A DNA stretch of 64,000 bases from NCBI GenBank assembly GCA_024509875.1, contig JAMPIV010005834.1:1-64000 (forward strand), written 5' to 3'. A program made the position numbers and the translations under genes. Below the pieces are notes generated by a model, which saw nothing but the letters and a program-made list of their open reading frames with translations, made no database searches and was not told the DNA's origin. Positions 1-10,217 of the stretch are shown here, piece after piece; position 1 is the stretch's first letter, and the number at the start of each line of letters is the position of its first letter. Source of the stretch: Oreohelix idahoensis (lineage: Eukaryota > Mollusca > Gastropoda > Stylommatophora > Oreohelicidae).

Positions 1-673
1 CCCTGACCCCAAGAACTTGGAGCAATTGAAGAAAGCTCCGAGGCCACAGACAAAAAAAAAGATGTGAGATCTTTTGTCTCGGTGCGTGGTTTTACACAGA
101 AGTATATAAAAAATTTTAACTCGATATGTGCATCACTGACGGATTTAACGTGCAAGGGAAATCCGGATAGAATTACTTGGTCCGCTCAGTGTGAATCGGC
201 CTATCAAGAGTTAAAAGAAAAAACTCACAAGCAAGCCTATGTTGAAATTGCCTGACTTGACTCAAGAGTTTGTTGTGAGAACGGACGCTAACAACATCGG
301 ATTAGGGGCAGCCATATTGCAAAGGTCCAATGCCCTTGAAGAGTTACTAACCCCAGTTGCTTATGCTAGCCGTAAGTTGAACTCAGCGGAACAAAAATAT
401 TCAACTAGTGAAAAGGAATGTCTGGCTTTGATATGGGCGATAAAAAAGTTCCAGATCTATCTCTATGGGAGATCATTCAAGGTCCAAACAGATCATAAAC
501 CCCTCGTATTTCTGTCGCAATCAAAGCATGAAAATGCTAGATTATTACGTTGGTCATTGCTCTTACAGCCATACCAATTTATCATAGAATATATCCCCGG
601 GTCGGAAAACGTAGGTGCAGATTTTTTAAGTAGACACCCGTACGACGAAAATCAGAGTAGTCACCAGGCATAA
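1..673 (+). pseudogene. Gypsy (Gmr1-like) pol 3' end: RT connection and RNase H remnant
   Basis: This is the tail of a retrotransposon polyprotein that begins before the window. It aligns closely with the C-terminal part of the pol gene at 8310-10181. RNase H landmarks are visible: an RTDAN acidic motif near 275, the SEKECLALIWAIKKF helix near 410-450, QTDHKP near 490 and GADFLSRHP near 615-640. The reading frame is broken at an A run (52-60) and again near 225-240, where the two frames overlap, so the protein cannot be made as one chain. The stop at 671-673 is followed by a purine tract and an LTR, so RNase H is the last domain of this polyprotein. Orientation and end point match the element downstream. 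Confidence 0.9.
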
Positions 674-732
674 TGATTTAAATATATCTATGTGTATTTC
701 GAATTATGAACTGACATCATGTAGTCTGTTCT

Positions 733-744
733 AAAGTGGGGAGA
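733..744 (+). other. Polypurine tract of the first Gypsy element
   Basis: AAAGTGGGGAGA lies immediately before the LTR. It matches the purine tract at 10204-10215 of the second element and would prime plus-strand DNA synthesis. Confidence 0.75.
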
Positions 745-3080
745 TGTGTGACGATATTCTAAATACAATAGCTAAATTAAGTAATATTATAGTGCATAAA
801 GTCAAAAATAAGATAGGAAATAAAAATTGAGTCCAGCTTCTTCGTCCCAACGCCAGCCGGTGTGCGGATTTTGATAAGCCTAATAGCCGAATGAAGGGTA
901 CTGTCTTTTCAAATTCGTCCTTGAGATTAAATGTAACACTTTTGCAAGTTCAAGACGACAGAGTGAAAGAATAAAAGAAAAGGAGGGGAAGGAATGGAAA
1001 GGCAGAACGTAGGTACGCCGTCTCCCGTTGATTTCAAAAAAGCCAACTCGAGCGACATAGCCTTGGGTGATTTTCAAATTGCGATACAAAAACTAAAAAA
1101 TGTTCGTCAATTTGGTCATGTAAACAACCTTAGCTCTTATAAGGAATGACGTAATTCTAACGTACTACGGACAAGTCTCGGATTTAGTTTGAAAATAGTT
1201 AGAAAAAGAAGTGAACAGGTGGTAGTTTCTAGATTTGAACGACTAACATAGAAAAAAATATGGAATTATGAACCATAATACATAGGGCCATAAAAATTAT
1301 ATATTCGGATGCATTACGATTTCCTGAGCAATAATATGGTGTCAGTTACGCACTAGTACAATAAATAACCAAGATATTGGCAAAAATACTATGTATTGTA
1401 AGACGGACTGACGAAAACAAAAATCATGCCTGCTTATTTTTTCATAGCGTGTTTTGAAAAAAGCTTTTGGGGAAATAAGGACTAAAAGGTAGCTGTAATT
1501 TGATTGGTGGTAGTTGAAAGGAAAGCGCGATAGGATTGGTTGACCTAAAACTAAAAATATATTTGCAGTAGTAAACATAGTAGTTTGAGAGTTTGTTTTT
1601 TTAAAGTTTGACTCAAAATAAATGAGTTCATGGTCCCATTGGCCCATATATTATATATTATTGGAAACGTAGACTGCTCGTTGCCATTTTGAAAAAAAAT
1701 TTCTGATGAACAAGGAGCGATGAGAGCAGGCTTTTCAAACCTATAGAAAGCAGTCTGGACAAGGCAGATCTAAAGTGTGCCATAAATTGTTTGCCATTCA
1801 TCGTTCGCTTGTGTATATTTCATTGAAATTTGTGGTAAGATTGATTTTATTAACCTTTTATTTAAAATAAAGTTTGAATGGGAGATACTGCAATACGACT
1901 GTAAGTAAGTGGGTCCATGGCAGACTTAGGCAGAGCCTAGAAATTGATCCATCATATGATAGACTATCAGAGAGGTGTAGAACTACAAAATTATATATGA
2001 TTGTCATCAAGGAGCATAACACCTATTCTATTGTATGGAAAAAGATTACTGCTGGAATTGCAGAGGTGTTGTAACCATTAGGGGAGAGGAATACTGGTAT
2101 ACATTGTCACGTCAAAATATAATGGTAATCCGTTTGTTTGTACTGTACCTGTAATAAATTGTGGAATATTATTGTATGCTTGTTATAAAGAAGGATGCAT
2201 AACCTTCTTATTTCAGGGTTTTTTGTGGCCCTGTCATTTAACGTAATAACAAGCTCGTGGGAACTGAGTGATTCCTGACACTGTTTGCATATTTCGGGCA
2301 CGTGCTGGATGCCATTGCCTTTCACGAAGTGGAACAGATTGTCCAGCGAGCCTAGAAAAAAGAACTAACGGTGTTTTCCTTCGAAGATAAGTGCCTGTTC
2401 GGCACCAGGAAGCTCAACCTCTATGAACTCTAGTTTTTTTTAAGAATAAAGACTGAAAATATTAATTAAAAAATTCCACCTGTGACAAATGAAAAGCAAA
2501 TGAACTATAGGGAGGGATGTTACTAACAACCTACCATTATATATATACCAGTATTAACCTAATTTAGAAAATTACACCTGCACACTTTTAGAATAATAAT
2601 ATTTGTATTATGGACAGAAGATCCATTGTGTAAATTGATTAATGTAAATAATTCACTTGATTTCACTTTGATTGACAGTCCTGATTCAAACAAAAAGAGT
2701 AAGGACAAAATAAATTGAAAAAAAAAATTTAACGTTACACAAAATTCAACCACTGACTTACTAAAGATAGTCTTTTAAAGCGTAGCTTGTATGTGATTGT
2801 CGTAGTACTGTTGTGTTGTGTTGGATAATAAAATAATTGTTTATATGTTTAGTTGGTTAATGCAACATTACACTACATATTCATAACCCTAGACACCAAA
2901 CGTAGTCATCATACATTATAGTCAAGAATAAGTCTGAATGAGATCATAAAGGTGGTAGCAGAAAGGTACCCTGGAAACTTACCATAATAATTTGTTATAT
3001 TCAGGGACCTTCACAGCTGACCTCATTCAGTACACTAAGAGTACATAACAACAACATTTCTTAACATCAAATCCACCACA
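745..3080 (+). mobile_element. 3' LTR of the first Gypsy (Gmr1-like) element
   Basis: About 2.3 kb, beginning TGTGTGACG right after the purine tract and ending ...CCACCACA. It is a diverged relative of the LTRs at 3669-6009 and 10218-12559: blocks such as CCTAGACA...ACGTAGTCATCA (about 2890), CCTTCACAGCTGA (about 3008) and GGCAGATC (about 1763) occur in the same order. Its divergence shows an older or different subfamily copy. The start could be 745 or 747. No coding potential was seen inside; the short open frames are not conserved between LTR copies. Confidence 0.75.
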
Positions 3081-3208
3081 AATATTATAATTAGAATGTA
3101 CATCATTTCTTTCCTTTTCCCCTCCTTGCTGAATATGGAACTTGGGACAACCTATGCTTTTTAGTTCTCTGTAAGAAACTAGCAATAAAGCAGTCACCAG
3201 CCCTTGCA

Positions 3209-3588
3209 GTGGTGGTTCTTTTTTTTTTTTTTTTTTTTCGTACGCCCGCTAATACTCGAGGCGAAATCTCAGGTTATTATTTTATGTCTAACCTGACATT
3301 GATTTTACGTGAGTATCCCTTTTCTTGTACAGAGACAGGTGTCACTCGCCATTCAGGCAAATACTCTCCGATTTCGGAGGTACCCATTGCAGCTGGGTCG
3401 GCTCAGGAGCCGCCAATCCCTGGTCGACGACACTTCTTCAAATGTCCTCGCCAGGTCTCGAGTTAATCCTGTCCAAATCCTGGTCGACGAAAAATCCTCA
3501 AATGCCGTCACCCGGGTTTGATCCTGGATCACCCGGTCGCCAGAGCGGTGTGGTAACCACTACGCTAGCGCGGCTCCCGTGGTGGTTC
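3209..3588 (-). mobile_element. tRNA-derived SINE (family 1) with 10-bp target duplication
   Basis: The element body is 3219-3578, flanked by the direct repeat GTGGTGGTTC (3209-3218 and 3579-3588). On the minus strand it begins GGGAGCCGCGCTAGCG and has a pol III A box (TAGCGTAGTGG, 3557-3567) and a B box (GGATCAAACCC, 3514-3524). It ends in a poly(A) tail seen here as the T run 3219-3238. Other copies are at 35224-35598 and 49024-49394. It is a non-coding retroposon mobilised by a LINE enzyme. Confidence 0.9.
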
Positions 3589-3668
3589 ATGAAATCATCA
3601 TTCTATACGCTGAGGTTGCCAGCCTCAAATGACTTGGACATCCACTAGCACTTTTCACATATTAATAT

Positions 3669-6009
3669 TGTCGTGTGAAATTCTAATCCACATATATAAA
3701 TTAAAAAGTAAATGTAAAGCCTAACAAATAACTGCAATAAAAGGAAAGAAGAATGGTAAAGAACAGTGCTGTCACAATGACTGTACTCGAAATCCCCCTT
3801 GTTTTCTAATTCGTCTGCAAATTATAACGTTCCACGTTGATAGTAAAAGCCTACTGCAGCATACACGCTTTCTACGATAAAACGTGTACTGCATTTCTAA
3901 GAAAAACCTTGAGATACGCAAGCTGACCTATATTTAATATTCCATTCATGTCATTTTATACACTAACACGCGTCTCGCTATACAATTACTACCACCACGC
4001 GTGTAAGGCCACAAGCACTAGCTTTTTTTCAAATCGACAGTGATAAAAAACACTACCCATACGAGAGTTAGGTTTAAAAAACTTACAAAACGCTTATTAG
4101 GAAACATGACATTCTACTGTTTTATGTCTGAAATCCTGACATTAGTATGACAGTACAGCAGACACAAAAAGTTTGGAAGTGAGGAGGTGGCAACAGCACG
4201 ACTATCCTAGAAGAAAATGCATATTTTGAACGCAGCCACTTAGCTCCTTTAAATTGGTATATTTGGGTTCCTTAGGACTTGCTGTCAAAGAATATGTTAA
4301 ACGTTACGCAAATAGTCTAGGAATTAACAAATTATAGCCAAAAGAAATAGTGAGGGTGTCAGACAACACCAATATCAGAATCGCGCTCAGTGGCAGATTT
4401 TGACACCACCATTGTACGGGAAATAGGTCCCATGTTAAATCATATTTGATTGGAGCGCAATAAATGTAAGGCTAAACACGATTAGTCGGGCTACAAATAC
4501 TATCTTTTGTGGTTAGGGGAGACGGAAGGAAGGGTACTTTTTTCAAACGCATGTGTAAACATGGCTCGATTGGTTAGACCCGCCAATATAGTCAATTAGG
4601 AGCGTCAGGTCAGCACCACATTTTCAAATAAACTTACTAAAGAACCAGTGCGTTGAGCGCCAGTGCATATTTTTCTAAATAAAAGCCTGGGACATCGGCA
4701 GATCGAAATTGTGCTATATTCATTGCCAGTCAACGTAACTGTGTATTATTCCATGAATTGTGGTAAGCTTGATATATTCAATATCTTTTTAATGAAAATT
4801 GAATGTAAATTGATAATTTATGTCTGTATATGTGTGTGGTTCAGTAGCGAACATGAGGCAAAGCCTATATAGTGCTCCAACCTGAACAGAAGGTGTCGGA
4901 GAAAAGTAAAACTGCATGGAATGGCCAAACAGTACACTGACACCTATCTTATTGACTAGAAGAACTAATGCTGGAATTGCAGAGGCGTAGTGACCATTAG
5001 GGAGGAGTATACTGGTGTAAATTATTTCAGATGAAGCTGACAGTTGGCCTACCGCTCTGAACTCAGTGTTTGTTATGTATTGTGTTCAGTCTGGAAATAG
5101 ATTATAAATTAGTTATGAAGTAGGAGGTACAACCTTCTTGTTTCAGGGACTGTGGTCCTAAAGTTATTGAGCAGCACCTGGTCTGAGCTTTGCTGAATCT
5201 GGAGGCTGACAGCATACTCCTGGGTCCAGATAGCGACCAGTGAGGTGTCTCCAGAACACAGGGGAGCAATCGAGCAGAGGAGTCTTTTCCTGCCGCCATC
5301 ACGAAAGTTAAGCCTCTGTGGCCAGTGGAGCTCAACATTATGTGTCCCCTCAAAAATTGACATTTAAAAAAAAAAAGAGGGACAATATCTTGTTTAAATT
5401 GACAGGAACTGTGAACTTTTCCCCCATACTATTTCCCAGATAAACAAACACTTGAAGTCATGATGACAAATAACAACATAGCTTGAAAAACAAAACCAGT
5501 ATTACCTCATAGTACTACTACACAACTGACACACATAGAATAATATTAATAAAATATGTCACTACAAGGTTCATATTTATAAATTATGTACATATAAATT
5601 GTGATTACAATTGATTGTGATTCCTGGTTCACTTTGTAGTTGAATCAGGATATATATTAGTGAAAGTAATTAATACATATATATTTGAAACTTTACCAGT
5701 GACTCATTTAAGATAGTCTTATAGAGTGTTAAATGTGTGTGAGTGTCACAGTGTTGTCAAGTGTGGTGGAATAAATTAAATTGTTTATCTGTCTGTTGTT
5801 GTTGTGACTTACACTTCATCATATACATACCCTAGACATTTAACGTAGTCATCACAATATTCCAGAATAATTCTGACTGAGGTATAATGTGGTAGCAAGT
5901 AAGGTTATCTGTAAAACACTACACCTATTAGATACAGATACCTTCACAGCTGATCTCAGTCAGTACACTAAGTCCCCTATAAATATTTATAACATCCCAC
6001 TTCACCACA
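3669..6009 (+). mobile_element. 5' LTR of the Gmr1-like element
   Basis: Begins TGTCGTGTGAAATTC and ends TTCACCACA (TG...CA ends). It is nearly identical to 10218-12559. At 2.3 kb it is long for a Gypsy LTR. It must hold promoter and polyadenylation signals, but I could not assign them. Open frames inside (for example 4663-4872, and 5102-5363 on the minus strand) occur in both LTRs only because the LTRs are copies. Confidence 0.93.
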
Positions 6010-6014
6010 TATAT

Positions 6015-6032
6015 TGGGGTCTCGCTCTTGGG
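6015..6032 (+). other. Putative tRNA primer-binding site
   Basis: TGGGGTCTCGCTCTTGGG starts five bases after the 5' LTR with the expected TGG (complement of a tRNA CCA end). It is followed by GATTTTGAA, which resembles the complement of a tRNA T loop. I could not name the tRNA. Confidence 0.6.
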
Positions 6033-6212
6033 ATTTTGAATCTTTCCCTATTATAAATATTGGGGGTAATTCACTTCAGGGAATATAGAATTAAAAGGTA
6101 TCCTTGGGTGAAAATAAATAACGTTGAGCTCTCAGTGCCTGTGGTGTCCTTGGATAAGTAATTATAAATTGTATTGTTTAGTTAGACATTACATACATTT
6201 ACCTGTTAGAAA

Positions 6213-7678
6213 ATGGCGGACCTGGCCAAATTTCGATCTGCTGCTGTACAGACTGCGAAAGAGTTAGGAATGGACGGGCAAATTATGATTGCTTATGTCA
6301 CTGCTGAATGTGACAAATATATTGAACGGGAAGAAAGAAGATTAGAAAAAGAGGCCGAAAGAAAGTTAGAGGCTGAAAAGGAAATTAAGAAGATACAATT
6401 TGAGGCTGAGACTAAGAGGCTGCAGATTGAGGCTGAGGCTAAGAGGTTGCAGATTGAGGCTGACAAAGAGGCTAAAGCATTAGAAGCCGAGGAAAGAAGA
6501 CAGGCTGCAGAAAGGGAAGACAAGCGATTAGCTGCAGAAAGGGAAGCAGAAGATAAGAGATTACAAAGGGAACATGAGTTACGACTAAGGGAGTTTGAGT
6601 TTCAAGGCCATGCTCCTGAAAATGGTGCCAGTCCCTTTACCTCTGATGCCACTGCTAGCCAGGGAGCCTCAACCTCAGCTATGAATTTTCATTTAGATCA
6701 TTTTGTTGAGAAAGACGATGATATTGAGAGCTATCTAAATAGATATGAACTATTGGCTACCACGTATGGGTTAGAGAGAGAAAGGTGGAGCTTAAAGTTA
6801 TCTCAAGGGCTTCGTGGGGCAGCTTATGAAGTTTTTGCCAAAATGAGCAGAGGTGATCAGGAAAATTATGACATGCTAAAGCAGGCTCTTTTGTTAAGAT
6901 ATGAAAAGAACGCAGAATTTTATAGGAAAAAATTTAGGATGCTAAACTACTGTCAGGTGAAACCTATCACCAGTTCTCTGCACGGTTAGAGACATACTTG
7001 GAGAAATGGACTTCTCTGGGGAAAACCCAAGATCTTAAGGAAATGGTCCTTATAGAACAATTAAGAGAGTCCATGGCTCCAGACCTGAGAAAGTTTCTCA
7101 TGGAACAAGGTGCAGAGAGGCTGGGTGAGTTGCTAAATGTTGCTGAAAGGTATCAAGCAGCTCAGGCAGAGGTATCAGGTAATAAAAAGAAACAGGTGGA
7201 TAATTTTAGGGCACCACAGAACTTTAATAAATTTGATCCTAGAGATCAAAACAAAGGTAAGCACCAATTTGATAGGCCACGGTATGACAATAAAAATAAA
7301 ACCCCACAATTCGATGAAAGGAAATATGATGAAAGAAAATCTTTCAACCAAGGAAAAAGGTGGTGTAAAAATTGTCAGATGAACAATCATGACACTGACC
7401 GTTGCAGAAGGAACCCTGTGTATATGGCCACCCTTCAGGTCAGGTCGACCTCAAGACAGGAGGAGGATATTATGTTAGATACCACTCCAGATGAGATGAG
7501 GAAGGCACAGGCTGGGGACAAGACCCTCAAGCCTTGTTTCAGGAAATTGTCAACTTGTCATACAACTCCAGGCAAGGGAGATTTTTACATGAAAAACAAG
7601 TTGATGTATAGGAAGACTGGAGCTAGATCCAATGGTCACGGACAGCTGGTTCTTCCAAAAGATATAGGGCAGACTTAA
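6213..7678 (+). pseudogene. gag: gag of the Gmr1-like element (coiled coil, SCAN-like region, CCHC zinc knuckle), frameshifted
   Basis: Starts at ATG 6213. Residues about 40-130 are a charged coiled coil rich in Glu, Lys, Arg and Ala with repeats such as RLQIEAEAK. Next comes a capsid-like helical region (about 6690-7160), read through a frameshift near 6957: YRKKFR, then an aromatic segment ending YLEKWTSLG, then VLIEQLRESMAPDLRKFL and LLNVAERYQ. This pattern resembles the vertebrate SCAN domain, which is thought to derive from Gmr1-like gag. An Asn/Lys/Asp-rich linker leads to a zinc knuckle, CKNC-x4-H-x4-C (about 7368-7409), for RNA binding. Downstream of the knuckle the same frame passes into integrase-like sequence and stops at 7678. 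The role would be particle assembly and RNA packaging. The frameshift prevents a full product. Confidence 0.88.
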
Positions 7679-8309
7679 TAAGGAGCCTACATGTGAAACC
7701 AGATGGGGACCATGAGAAAATAGGTACCATCATCCAAAAGGTGGCTCACAATTATTATTGGCCCAAAGCAAGATGGGACATTGAGAATTTTGTAGAAAGG
7801 TGTAGCATAGCACATAAGGGAACACCCACAAGTGGGAACATTGATCAGGACCTGGACACGCCACGGGGCAAAATTAGGCCTGACAATAAAAAGAAAAATA
7901 AATTTGATAAAGTGGACCGAAGGGAATGGGAAGCCCCTTTTCACGGACAAGCTTCACTTAACTGTTTTACAATGGCCACTATGCGGAGAGTGCAAAAAGA
8001 TGTCTTACCCCAGGATAAGCCGAAAATCCCTCAATCGGACTTAAACAAACTGGAGGAAGAGGATGTAGAGAGGAAATCTCTCATCAAGAATTTTAAGTGG
8101 GGAGAAAGCCCCAAGAGAAAAATTGGTAGCGGTCGTTTTGTGAATGATAATTCTGGGAAGAAAAATCATCACTATAGCGCTTCGAGTGGAAGAGACCATA
8201 CCGGTGCATGGACAAATAGGTCCACAAAATTAAAGGTCCATATGTAGCGCTGTTAAGAACGTGGACTGATGAAAAGGCAGAGGAAAATATTACATCCTCA
8301 TACCAATAT
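7540..8309 (+). pseudogene. Integrase remnant: H2C2 region kept, DDE core missing
   Basis: About 7610-7830 reads as the integrase N-terminal zinc region: VLPKDI, then after a frameshift near 7670 RSLH-x6-H, HNYYWPKARWDIENFVERC. The final zinc-ligand Cys is replaced (CSIA instead of C-x2-C). From about 7836 to 8231 an open but lysine-rich stretch shows no D,D-35-E core and no resemblance to integrase that I can see. At 8232, in a third frame, sequence resumes with GPYVALLRTWTDE, typical of the segment after the DDE core. The catalytic core therefore appears deleted or replaced. These pieces lie upstream of the reverse transcriptase, which fixes the unusual domain order. Confidence 0.75.
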
Positions 8310-10181
8310 GTGAATGAGCTGACCACTCGTTTAAAAACTGGCTGGAAACTTGCCAATGAAAATTTGAAACAAGCCAGGAAGAAACATGCTGCCTATTATA
8401 ACAGGAAAGCTAAAGACAGAGATTTGGCTGTGGGAGAGAAGGTACTGCTTCTTCTGCCCGGTAGTCAGAATAAGTTACAAATTGGATGGCAAGGTCCATA
8501 TACAGTTCTAGAGAAGGTGTCTAGAACAAATTATAAGATAGATAAGAAGGGGAAAGAAAAAATCTATCATGTGAATCTCCTGAAGAAATATTTGGAAAGA
8601 GAACATCAGGAAGAGACACACTTGTTGACCTTGTCCATTGCCATGGATATGAAAAAGGAACCACTTTCATCATTTGAATATCCATTACACCCCTGTGAGA
8701 CAGCGGCACAGGTGAAAATCAGTACACATTTAACGAAAACTCAGAAAGAGAGAGTGCAACAGGTTCTAGATAATCATGCAGAGGTGTTAACAGACCGACC
8801 AGGGCATACAAACCTATTGGAATATGATATGAAACTGATAGACCCCACACCTGTCTGTATGAAACCCTATTCGATTCCTTTTGCTAAGGAGAAAGCTTTG
8901 AAGGAAGAGATAGACTATTTGTTGAAGGAAGGAATTATTTCACACAGTGAATCTTCGTATAGTTCCGGTGTTGTACTCTTAAGGAAACCCTCTGGAGAAC
9001 ATAGACTCTGTATAGATTACAGGAGACTGAATGCTATTACAGAAGGACAGGTGGATCCATTGCCGGATACAAATCAGTTGTTTGCCAGGCTAAATAAAGC
9101 TAAATATTTCTCAAAAGTGGATCTGAGTAAAGGATACTATCAGATTCCAGTAAAGCCTGAGGTTAGACCATACCTAGCTTTTAGTACCTCAGAAGGACAC
9201 TATGAGTTTAATAGATTGCCATTTGGATTGAAGAATGCGCCTAGTGTCTTCTCTAGAATGATGAGAAAATTATTGGACCCTCTGAATAATCCATGTATCA
9301 CAAATTTCATGGATGATATCCTTATAGCAACAGAAACATTTGAGGAACACATTGACTCTCTGAACATGCTGTTTAATCGACTTAGGGAAGCGAATTTAAC
9401 AGCCCGACCAACCAAATGTTGCGTTGGATGTAAAGAATTGGAATTCTTGGGACACACAGTTTATCAGGGAAACATGACCCCTGACCCAAAGAATTTAGAG
9501 AAACTAAAGAAAACCCCGAGACCACAAACCAAGAAAGACGTGAGATCCTTTGTCTCATTATGTGGTTTCTACCAAAAGTATATCAAAAACTTTAATTCCA
9601 TATGTGCACCGTTAACTGATTTGACACGTAAAGGAAATCCAGATCGAATTACATGGACACCACAATGTGAAATGGCTTACCAAGAATTGAAGGAAAAGCT
9701 CACAAGTAAACCTATTTTGAAATTACCTGACTTAAGTCAAGAATTCATAGTAAGGACGGATGCCAGTAATATTGGGTTAGGTGCAACTCTGCTACAGAAA
9801 TCAGATGCATTGGATGGGGAATTAAGCCCAGTGGCATATGCTAGCAGAAAGTTGAATAAAGCTGAAACCAATTACTCAACTAGCGAAAAAGAATGTCTTG
9901 CAGTAATATGGGCGATAAAGAAATTCAATATTTATCTGTATGGGAAGGCATTTAAGTTGCAAACGGATCACAAACCCTTGTCGTTTCTAGCGCAAGCTAG
10001 ACATGAAAATTCTAGATTACTCCGTTGGTCATTACTGATGCAACCATATGAGTTTAGCATAGAGTATATAAGTGGAAAAACAAATCTGGGAGCGGATTTT
10101 TTAAGCCGCCATCCGTGTGATGAGAATCACCGTAAGCCCCAGAAAAATAATAAATTTCTCTATGTGTATATAGAATTATAG
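8310..10181 (+). CDS. pol: pol of the Gmr1-like element: integrase C-terminus, reverse transcriptase, RNase H
   Basis: An open frame of 623 residues. Residues about 1-105 are the integrase C-terminal module with a GPY/F-type motif (WQGPYTVLEK ... YHVNLLKKYL). Reverse transcriptase follows (about 150-400): RKPSGEHRLCIDYRRLN, FSKVDLSKGYYQI, LPFGLKNAPSVF and the catalytic FMDDILI near residue 336. RNase H occupies about 480-605: VRTDASNIGLGA, SEKECLAVIWAIKK, LQTDHKP and LGADFLSRHP. The frame is open upstream into the integrase remnant, so the ATG at 8310 (NELTTRLK) is only the first Met and not a true gene start. The stop at 10179-10181 is followed by the purine tract and 3' LTR. The catalytic residues of both enzymes look intact, but no protease or integrase core accompanies them. 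Confidence 0.92.
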   Translation: MNELTTRLKTGWKLANENLKQARKKHAAYYNRKAKDRDLAVGEKVLLLLPGSQNKLQIGWQGPYTVLEKVSRTNYKIDKKGKEKIYHVNLLKKYLEREHQEETHLLTLSIAMDMKKEPLSSFEYPLHPCETAAQVKISTHLTKTQKERVQQVLDNHAEVLTDRPGHTNLLEYDMKLIDPTPVCMKPYSIPFAKEKALKEEIDYLLKEGIISHSESSYSSGVVLLRKPSGEHRLCIDYRRLNAITEGQVDPLPDTNQLFARLNKAKYFSKVDLSKGYYQIPVKPEVRPYLAFSTSEGHYEFNRLPFGLKNAPSVFSRMMRKLLDPLNNPCITNFMDDILIATETFEEHIDSLNMLFNRLREANLTARPTKCCVGCKELEFLGHTVYQGNMTPDPKNLEKLKKTPRPQTKKDVRSFVSLCGFYQKYIKNFNSICAPLTDLTRKGNPDRITWTPQCEMAYQELKEKLTSKPILKLPDLSQEFIVRTDASNIGLGATLLQKSDALDGELSPVAYASRKLNKAETNYSTSEKECLAVIWAIKKFNIYLYGKAFKLQTDHKPLSFLAQARHENSRLLRWSLLMQPYEFSIEYISGKTNLGADFLSRHPCDENHRKPQKNNKFLYVYIEL

Positions 10182-10203
10182 ACTGACATATAACGTCTGT
10201 TTT

Positions 10204-10215
10204 AAGTGGGGAGAA
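10204..10215 (+). other. Polypurine tract
   Basis: AAGTGGGGAGAA lies two bases before the 3' LTR start and matches the tract at 733-744. Confidence 0.8.
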
Positions 10216-10217
10216 TT

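Noticed and set aside
3499..3578. Intact tRNA genes at SINE heads (also 35047, 40421, 49320)
   Set aside because: A and B boxes are present, but the cloverleaf is degenerate and each head is joined to a SINE body with target duplications.
4663..5363. Open frames inside the Gypsy LTRs (also 11211-12000)
   Set aside because: Shared because LTRs are copies; not kept in the diverged LTR at 745-3080.
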